Source: RGIG6165 sp045538835 (GTDB lineage: Bacteria > Bacillota > Clostridia > Oscillospirales > Feifaniaceae). From it: DNA of 24,971 nucleotides. Below are positions 15,788-22,300 of this stretch, piece by piece (the first letter of the stretch is position 1; each line of letters begins with the position of its first letter). The position numbers and the translations under genes were made by a program. Where the stretch lies: assembly GCA_045538835.1 (NCBI GenBank), contig JAZQEF010000014.1:1-24971 (forward strand), read 5' to 3'. The notes under the pieces are model-generated. The model saw only the letters and a program-made list of their open reading frames with translations, had not been told where the DNA came from and ran no database searches.

Positions 15788-15834
15788 GTAGGATATATTG
15801 CAAAGTAGTATAAAGTATGATATAGTAGGACAAT
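15788..15834. repeat. Phased 10-bp repeats, candidate RHH operator
   Basis: GTAGTATAAA (15805), GTATGATATA (15815) and GTAGGACAAT (15825) follow each other every 10 bp, and GTAGGATATA (15788) lies 17 bp before the first. One-helical-turn spacing places them on one DNA face, as expected for cooperative ribbon-helix-helix binding. They cover the spacer, -10 and start of the rightward promoter. Confidence 0.55.
15798..15826 (+). promoter_or_regulatory. Rightward promoter of the SLOG gene
   Basis: TTGCAA (15798-15803), a 17-bp spacer and TATAGT (15821-15826). The palindromic -35 could also serve the leftward gene, whose TATAAT lies at 15777-15772, but that spacer would be 20 bp, longer than usual. 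Confidence 0.55.
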
Positions 15835-15853
15835 ATTTTAGTGTTGGTGAGGG

Positions 15854-16348
15854 ATGTTTTTGATTAATACTATCGGAAGAGTATTTACGGTCAGTTTTTT
15901 TGGACATCGAAATATAGAGAACGTATTGGATATTGAGCATAAACTTAAAACACTGATAAAAAACATTATAACCGAGAAACATTTTGTTGAATTTTTGGTG
16001 GGACGAAACGGAGATTTTGATAAAATTGTTGCTTCGTGTATAGTGAGTCTTAAAAAAAGTTACAGGAATGATAACAGTAGTCTTGTTTTGGTATTGCCGT
16101 ATCCTACTGCCGAGTATAAAAATAATGCAGAATCGTTTGAAGAATATTTTGATGAGGTTGAAATCTGTGACGAGTCAGAAAAAGCACATTTTAAATCAGC
16201 AATACAAATACGAAACAGATATATGATAGATAGGTCTGATTTGATAATATGTTACTTGAACAAAAAATGCGGAGGGGCGTATCAATCTGTCAGATATGCT
16301 ATGGATAACGGACAGGATATTATCAATATTGCAGAAGTTTCAGAGTAA
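15854..16348 (+). CDS. SLOG-family (DUF1273/YpsA-like) protein
   Basis: This cytoplasmic protein of 164 residues has a Rossmann-like SLOG fold. FTVSFFGHRNI near the start is the hallmark first strand and loop. GRNGDFD, LVLVLPY and RNRYMIDRSDLIICY follow, ending with the GGAYQSVRYA segment. SLOG domains bind nucleotide-derived ligands, and some act in stress or defence signalling; no function can be assigned here. The ATG is only three bases after GGTGAGGG; a TTG two codons downstream has more normal spacing. It is divergent from a ribbon-helix-helix repressor and ends at a terminator, so it is a single-gene unit. Its AT-rich coding sequence differs from the neighbouring housekeeping genes, so transfer is possible. 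Confidence 0.85.
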   Translation: MFLINTIGRVFTVSFFGHRNIENVLDIEHKLKTLIKNIITEKHFVEFLVGRNGDFDKIVASCIVSLKKSYRNDNSSLVLVLPYPTAEYKNNAESFEEYFDEVEICDESEKAHFKSAIQIRNRYMIDRSDLIICYLNKKCGGAYQSVRYAMDNGQDIINIAEVSE

Positions 16349-16350
16349 TA

Positions 16351-16393
16351 AAAAAACACCCGAAGCAGGTAAAGCCTGTTTAGGGTGTTTTTT
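16351..16393 (+). terminator. Terminator of the SLOG gene
   Basis: AAAAAACACCC (16351-16361) pairs with GGGTGTTTTTT (16383-16393), with an inner CAGG/CCTG hairpin and a T-run. Confidence 0.9.
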
Positions 16394-16396
16394 ATT

Positions 16397-16496
16397 GTGA
16401 AGTTTAAATCCTTCGGATTGAAGTGAAGTTGTAATAAATTACAGTGAAGTTTTGCTTTGCAAAGTGAAGTTAAGGTTGCCCATATGGGCAACCTTA
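16397..16496. repeat. Array of GTGAAGTT units separated by small palindromes
   Basis: GTGAAGTT occurs four times in 75 bp (16397, 16423, 16444, 16464). The segments between are inverted repeats of different sequence: AATCC-TTC-GGATT, GTAAT-AA-ATTAC and TTTGC-TTT-GCAAA. The last unit runs into a perfect 26-bp palindrome at 16471-16496 centred on CATATG. It lies between two converging genes, contains no reading frame and has no T-run. Confidence 0.85.
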
Positions 16497-16501
16497 GTTG
16501 T

Positions 16502-17701
16502 TTAGTTTGTGTAGTTGTCGAAGTAACCTGAAACAAGGACAACGGGTGTGCCCTTATCGCCTGAACCGCTTGTAAGGTCACAGAGTGAACCGATAAGGTC
16601 GGTCAGTTGTCTGGGCGTTGTACCCTGTGAAGCCATGTTGCCTACAAGGTCGCCCTGTTTTGCACGAATGCTTGAGGAAATAGCCTCTTTAAGCGCTTCG
16701 CCCGAAAGGTCTTTATAATCGTTGTCTGCAAGGTACTTGAGTTTGAGTTCATTCGGCGTACCAACAAGACCGTCTGTAAATGCAGGGGAAACTACCGGAT
16801 CGGCAAGTTCCCATATCTTCCCCTTGGGATCTTTGAATGCACCGTCGCCGTATACCATAACTTCAACATGCTTGCCTGTTGCCTTGAGAATACGCTGTTG
16901 AATATCAAGAACAAGGTCCTGACATTCTCTGGGGAAGAGTTTTATCGTATCTTCGGTAGATTTATTTGAACCGAGAAGACCGTATTTTTCATTACAGCCG
17001 CTGCCGTTTACGGGTGCGGTGAGTATATCGTCAAGACCGCATACTGCTTTTGCGCCTGCAGCCTTGAGGATGCGCTTTGTGCGCGCACGAGTGTGAATAT
17101 CGCAGTTTAAAACTTTATCGGTGTACTCAAGGATCGCTCTGGGATTGTTTGCAAAGATTATCTCAACTTCTGCACCGCTTTCACGAATAATGTCGGCATA
17201 GTAATCGACATAATCGATGCCTGTAAATTCATGTTTTACCGTGCCGAAAAGTTCACGGTAACGCTCAAGTGTGAGTACATCTGAGTAAGGGTTGATGCCT
17301 ACTTCATCAAGCATATCAAGACTTACAAGTTCGTTACCCACTTCATCTGAGGGGTAACTGAGCATAAGAACGACTTTTTTGGCGCCCTTTGCGATGCCGC
17401 GAAGACATATTGCAAAACGGTTTCTTGAGAGAATGGGGAAAATGACGCCTATCGTTTCGCCGCCGAGTTTTTCGCGCACATCCTGCGCAATAGCATCTAT
17501 TGATGCGTAGTTACCCTGTGAACGGGCAACGATAGACTCGGTAACAGAGATTACGTCACGGTCACGAAGTTCAAAGCCGTCACACTCAGCCGCTTCGAGA
17601 ACGCTTGTTGCAACGATGGCTGCAAGATCGTCTCCCTCTCTAATTATGGGACAGCGGATACCTCTTGATACAGTACCTACTCTTCTTTCCTTTGTTTCCA
17701 T
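16502..17701 (-). CDS. Coenzyme F420-0:L-glutamate ligase (CofE) family protein
   Basis: This 399-residue protein resembles CofE, the GTP-dependent ligase that adds glutamate to F420-0. Family features include the N-terminal DVISVTESIVARSQGN segment, the glycine-rich GSGCNEKYGLLGSNKS stretch near 236-252, and VMVYGDGAFKDP near 285-296. True CofE proteins are about 250 residues, so this is a longer relative of the kind seen in many clostridia that do not make F420; the real substrate is unknown. No other F420 gene is in the window. ATG has GAAGGTG eight bases upstream. It lies downstream of mgtE on the same strand but has its own strong promoter. It converges on the GTGAAGTT array. Confidence 0.8.
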   Translation of the reverse strand: METKERRVGTVSRGIRCPIIREGDDLAAIVATSVLEAAECDGFELRDRDVISVTESIVARSQGNYASIDAIAQDVREKLGGETIGVIFPILSRNRFAICLRGIAKGAKKVVLMLSYPSDEVGNELVSLDMLDEVGINPYSDVLTLERYRELFGTVKHEFTGIDYVDYYADIIRESGAEVEIIFANNPRAILEYTDKVLNCDIHTRARTKRILKAAGAKAVCGLDDILTAPVNGSGCNEKYGLLGSNKSTEDTIKLFPRECQDLVLDIQQRILKATGKHVEVMVYGDGAFKDPKGKIWELADPVVSPAFTDGLVGTPNELKLKYLADNDYKDLSGEALKEAISSSIRAKQGDLVGNMASQGTTPRQLTDLIGSLCDLTSGSGDKGTPVVLVSGYFDNYTN

Positions 17702-17752
17702 TGTCTTACACCTTCTTTATTAAAATACAATAACTATTCAAAATGACGATTT

Positions 17753-17781
17753 ATTATACACCATTTTCCATTATAATGCAA
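17753..17781 (-). promoter_or_regulatory. Promoter of the CofE-family gene
   Basis: On the minus strand, TTGCAT (17781-17776), a 17-bp spacer and a perfect TATAAT (17758-17753). It begins one base after the mgtE stop codon, with no terminator in between. Confidence 0.7.
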
Positions 17782-17782
17782 T

Positions 17783-19156
17783 TCATATTTTTAAAAAAGT
17801 TGAAGCAATTTTAAAATATGTAAGCAGTGCAATGGCGTCTACAATAGTTGTGATGAAAGGACTTGCCATTACGGCGGGATCGAGTTTAACGCTCTTTGCA
17901 AGAAGCGGCAGGCAGGAGCCTACTATTTTTGCCGCAATGACCGCAATAAGCAACGTCAGCGATATGACGAGCGCAACGGTGATCGTTATCTCGCTCTGCC
18001 CGAGAAGCGCTCTGTCTACAAGCAGTATTTTTACAAAATTACACACGGCGAGAGTCAGACCGCAGAGTATGGATACACGAAGTTCTTTCAAGAGTATTTT
18101 AAACCAATCGGAGAGTTCAATATCACCGACTGCAAGACTTCTTATAACAGTGACCGAGGACTGACCGCCTGCATTGCCGCCCGTGTCCATAAGCATCGGG
18201 ATAAATGCCGTGAGCGCGGGGAATGCTACAAGTTTTGCCTCAAATGAACTGATTATCGTGCCTGTAAATGTGGCGGATATCATAAGTAAAAGAAGCCAGG
18301 GGATCCTGTTCTTCCAGGTTTCAAAGATACCCGTTTTGAGATAGGGTTTTTCACTTGGCAGGATAGCCGCCATCTTTTCGATATCTTCGGTTGCCTCATC
18401 TTCAATGACTTCGATAGCATCATCGACCGTTACAATACCGACAAGCCGTCTTTCGTTATCAACGACGGGCAGGGCAAGAAAACCGTATTTTGAGAAGAGG
18501 GAAGCAACCTCCTCCTGGTCGGTCGTGGTATTTACATATATTATTTCCGTATCTTCCATGACTTCAGACACGAGTTTGTTATCCTCAGCCATAAGTAGGT
18601 CTTTTACGGTGCATACGCCTAAAAGTTTGCGGCTTTTTGACACGACATAGCAGGTATAGACCGTCTCACGGTCGTTGCCTGTTTTGCGTATATATGAAAT
18701 GGCGTCGCCCACAGTCATTTCAGGGCGCAGATTTACAAATTCGGCAGTCATGATGCTGCCTGCGGAATTTTCGGGATAATTCAAAAACTGATTTATTAGT
18801 TTGCGCGTATCGGGGGCGGCGTGCTTTAAAATCCGTTTTACCACCGATGCAGGCAGTTCTTCAAGCATATCGACGGCATCGTCTATATATAAGTCCTCGA
18901 CTATAACGGCAAGTTCCTTATCTGTTACAGCGTCAATGATTATCTGCTGTTTGTCTGCCTCAAGTTCTGCAAAGACTTCGTTAGCAAGGTCTTTGGGAAG
19001 CATTCTGAAAATAAGTACTACATTTTCACGTGAAATAAGTTCAAAAAATTCAGCTATGTCGGCTGGCAGCAGATCTGCAAGTTTTGTTTTTACAAGCAGT
19101 ATTTTTTTATCCGAGAGCAGTTGTAAAAGTTCATTAAAGAGTTCATCTCTGTTCAT
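17783..19156 (-). CDS. mgtE: Magnesium transporter MgtE
   Basis: This 457-residue Mg2+ channel has the full MgtE layout: an N-terminal helical Mg-sensing domain (about 1-120), a CBS pair (about 130-255, including AGSIMTAEF and VGIVTVDDAIEVIEDE), a connecting helix, and five transmembrane segments (about 275-455). The pore signature TGGNAGGQSS is intact. Cytosolic Mg2+ bound by the N and CBS domains closes the channel, so the protein is self-regulated. ATG at 19156-19154 is preferred because GAGGTGAT lies four bases upstream; a start 17 codons earlier has no such site and would begin at the promoter. No M-box riboswitch is present in the short leader. Confidence 0.95.
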   Translation of the reverse strand: MNRDELFNELLQLLSDKKILLVKTKLADLLPADIAEFFELISRENVVLIFRMLPKDLANEVFAELEADKQQIIIDAVTDKELAVIVEDLYIDDAVDMLEELPASVVKRILKHAAPDTRKLINQFLNYPENSAGSIMTAEFVNLRPEMTVGDAISYIRKTGNDRETVYTCYVVSKSRKLLGVCTVKDLLMAEDNKLVSEVMEDTEIIYVNTTTDQEEVASLFSKYGFLALPVVDNERRLVGIVTVDDAIEVIEDEATEDIEKMAAILPSEKPYLKTGIFETWKNRIPWLLLLMISATFTGTIISSFEAKLVAFPALTAFIPMLMDTGGNAGGQSSVTVIRSLAVGDIELSDWFKILLKELRVSILCGLTLAVCNFVKILLVDRALLGQSEITITVALVISLTLLIAVIAAKIVGSCLPLLAKSVKLDPAVMASPFITTIVDAIALLTYFKIASTFLKI

Positions 19157-19177
19157 GGGTATCACCTCTCTAACTAT

Positions 19178-19207
19178 ATAATACAACTTATTTATTATTT
19201 TTGACAA
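19178..19207 (-). promoter_or_regulatory. Promoter of mgtE
   Basis: On the minus strand, TTGTCA (19207-19202), an 18-bp spacer and TATTAT (19183-19178), about 22 bases before the start codon. Confidence 0.55.
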
Positions 19208-19228
19208 TAGTTGAATTAAAAATTATTA

Positions 19229-19264
19229 ATATTGCAAAAAATATTGCAAAAAATATTGCAAAAA
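19229..19264 (+). repeat. Three perfect tandem 12-bp repeats in a promoter
   Basis: ATATTGCAAAAA occurs three times without change (19229, 19241, 19253). Each unit carries a TTGCAA hexamer; the middle one lies 17 bp from the TATAAT at 19267-19272. The repeats sit between the divergent mgtE and surface-protein genes. Confidence 0.9.
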
Positions 19265-19272
19265 TGTATAAT
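19244..19272 (+). promoter_or_regulatory. Promoter of the large secreted protein gene
   Basis: TTGCAA (19244-19249, in the middle 12-bp repeat), a 17-bp spacer and TATAAT (19267-19272), giving a leader of about 30 bases with AAGGAG at 19298-19303. Confidence 0.7.
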
Positions 19273-19310
19273 GATATTTGGAGAATTATTTATATCTAAG
19301 GAGAAAGATT

Positions 19311-22300
19311 ATGAAAAGATTTATTGCGATTTTGCTTGCATTGATTTTGATAATACCGACAGGTATCACTGCTATGGCGGCAGGCGAAACAACAAAAGAA
19401 ACTGTGACATCTGTTAAATATGACGGTTTAGATTTTGTAACTGCGCCATTAGGAACTGCGGCGACAGATGTTGATATAGACGGAAATATTATAGCCACTG
19501 TAGGCGGTTCGACGGTGACTCTTTCAAATGTTACATGGACATCGGAGGATTATTCTGCAAATACAGCAGGTATATATACATTTACACCTGTTTTACCTGA
19601 TACATATGTTTTTGCAGACGGAGTAGAACTGCCCGGGGTCAAAGTGCTTGTTGCGGATAAGGGCGGAGCAAAGATATCTTCTGTTTCTTACAAAAATGGC
19701 AATTCCACAGTTATTCCTGACGGAATAGATGTGGCGGCACTTGATATGCCTCGCACAGTAACAGCAAAATTTACATTAAACAGCACAACTTACACATACG
19801 ACATACCTGCAACTTTCTCCTCTGATGATTATACATCAACAGCAGGCACTTACACTTTTGACTTATCAGTCGGTGATATATTCAGCTTATCAAATACACT
19901 TCCCGGTCTTGAAGTCACAGTCAGCGCAGATGCGGCGGTGACAAAGTCGGGAGATGTATACGAGGTTACATCTGCAGATGTCAGAATTTCAGGGGAGACA
20001 AGAGGCAACTATGCTGTAACCGACACAGCAGGTATTTACACCTATTTTGACAATGTGGATATAATTAACGCTCTGTATGCCAAAGGCACAGGTGTTGAAA
20101 TTATTATTGAAAGTGACGTTGTCTACATCGAGAATAAAATAGATTTAAACGGTATTTCAGACAATGCGGTACTTGATATACCTAATGCACTTGTGACAAA
20201 AGTCAGGTATAAATCAGATATTGCAAGTATGGTATGTATTAACGGCGGGCAGATGAATTATTATACAAATGTCAGTGCTACATATACTGCAAGTTCCAAA
20301 GAAATATACGCAAACGGTGTTCCGGCAATCGTTGCTTACGGTGATGACGGAGGAACATATCTCTACCGTGCAAATGATATGTCGCTGTTATACAGCGGTG
20401 ATATAACAGACTGGCATGTGTACGGCGGCGGTGCATCCGGAACGACGGTGGAATCTACCAATATCGCATTTATGTCGGGTAATGTGGAAGTGCTGTTTGG
20501 CGGCGGTAAAGGTACGGTATACGATGCCACCGTAGTTCATGACGGCGGATGCGCTTCGGAAAGTATCATCGGCGGCGGTGCAAAAAACAGTGTAACATAT
20601 CACACAACAGTTGTGCTTGAAAGCGGACAGGCTAAACAAAATGTTATAGTCGGCGGTTTAAGAGGTAGCACTATGGGTGATTCATCAAAGACATATGCCG
20701 ACGATGAATATACAAATGAACTGCATATGTACGGCGGTGCTTATGTATATATTTTTCTGGGTTCTTCGGGAACTGTTTATGGTAATGTAAAAATGATTCA
20801 GCACGGCGGTAAGGTAATATATCTATACTCCAGCGGCTCAGGTACGCTCAACGGGAATGTTGATATAACCGTATACGGCGGTTTTTGGGAAAAACAGTAT
20901 GAGGTGCAGAATACTACAGGCACATCTACACTCAGACTCTTCAGGGATATTCTACACGATGATATTGATGCATTCCCCTATATTATAGGTAACAATATTA
21001 ACGTCACATATTTTGACAATCCGGAACACTTTGAATATATTCAGTATACTAAGAACAGAGAAGCAGTAATCTCATCGGAAGGGGATGCGGGAAATCTTGT
21101 ATTAAGATTTTTTGAAACAAGAATTCCGGGTGAAGATAAGTATACTCAAAAGATATATGACGGTACGGGAGACAGTATATACATAACATTCCCCAACGGT
21201 CAGAATATGCTTATGGACACGGGCACTAAAGCCGGCGGTCCGCTGATAGTCAGTGCTCTTAAGGAACTTGGTGTAACGAAACTTGACTATGTTCTTCTCA
21301 CACATGAACACAGTGACCATATCGGGGCAATTAAAACTATTTCCGAAACCTTTCCTATTGGCACATTTATTCTTCAGCCGTTAGAAACAACAGCATCGTC
21401 AATAACAAATGCAATCGCAGTAAACAATTCAGAAGTTCTTTATTTTGACAGATATGACAGCCTGATGATAGGCGACGTTGAACTCTATGCGATTAATCCG
21501 TCGAATCCTATGCAGAGTGAGATAAACACCGCTTCGATGGCAACCGTACTCACATACGGTGAGTCCAAAGTGCTTCTCGGCGCAGATACATACATAGCCA
21601 GCGAGCAGGGTTGGATGGCTGATCCAATTCTCTATGATAAAATCAAGGACTGTACTGTACTTAAACTCGGACATCACGGAATCCAGTCATCAAACTGTTA
21701 CGAATATGTGGATCTTGTAAATGCAGACAAGATAATGATAACTCAGATGCGCGAATATGGTGTATTTGCAGAGGAAATGATATATCAGCTCATGCACGTA
21801 AACGGATATAACAGGTACGACATCTCTGTTACAGGTATGGAAGGTCTCACAAAAGTGACACTTGACGGAACTCAGCACGGCGTTACTGTTGTTAATGAAT
21901 ATGAAAGAAATACATCCCACTATGCAGATTATACAGAGATAGAAAGTATCATAGAAAAATACAATTCCCACGACGGTGTTTTCATTCAGGAAGATATTGC
22001 AATGTGGGAAGAGGCACTCTCTCTTGTTGAGTACGATTTGCCTTACGAAAAACAGTCGGTTGTAGACGGCATGGCTGAATATCTCAACGATATATTTGAT
22101 GAGATAACCAACGGAAGAATCATATCGGCAGTGGACACAAGCGGTCTCGTTATGGAAACAGTATTTCCGTATTCTGGTTCTATAACAGACACAACAAACA
22201 GATGGTCTGAGAACTCTTATGAGGAAGTGGCAGAGCCTACATTCTATGCGACGATTCCCGCTACCGTAGGCGGTAAAAGTGTTGACCTTCCCGTAACATG

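Noticed and set aside
16397..16496. GTGAAGTT array as a CRISPR array
   Set aside because: The repeat is only 8 bp, the spacing is irregular (20-26 bp), the spacers are palindromes, and there are no cas genes.
19157..19177. M-box magnesium riboswitch before mgtE
   Set aside because: The predicted leader is only about 20 bases, far too short for the aptamer.
19278..19310. Earlier ATG for the large secreted protein
   Set aside because: It lacks a Shine-Dalgarno and would put charged residues before the signal peptide; ATG at 19311 has AAGGAG at ideal spacing.
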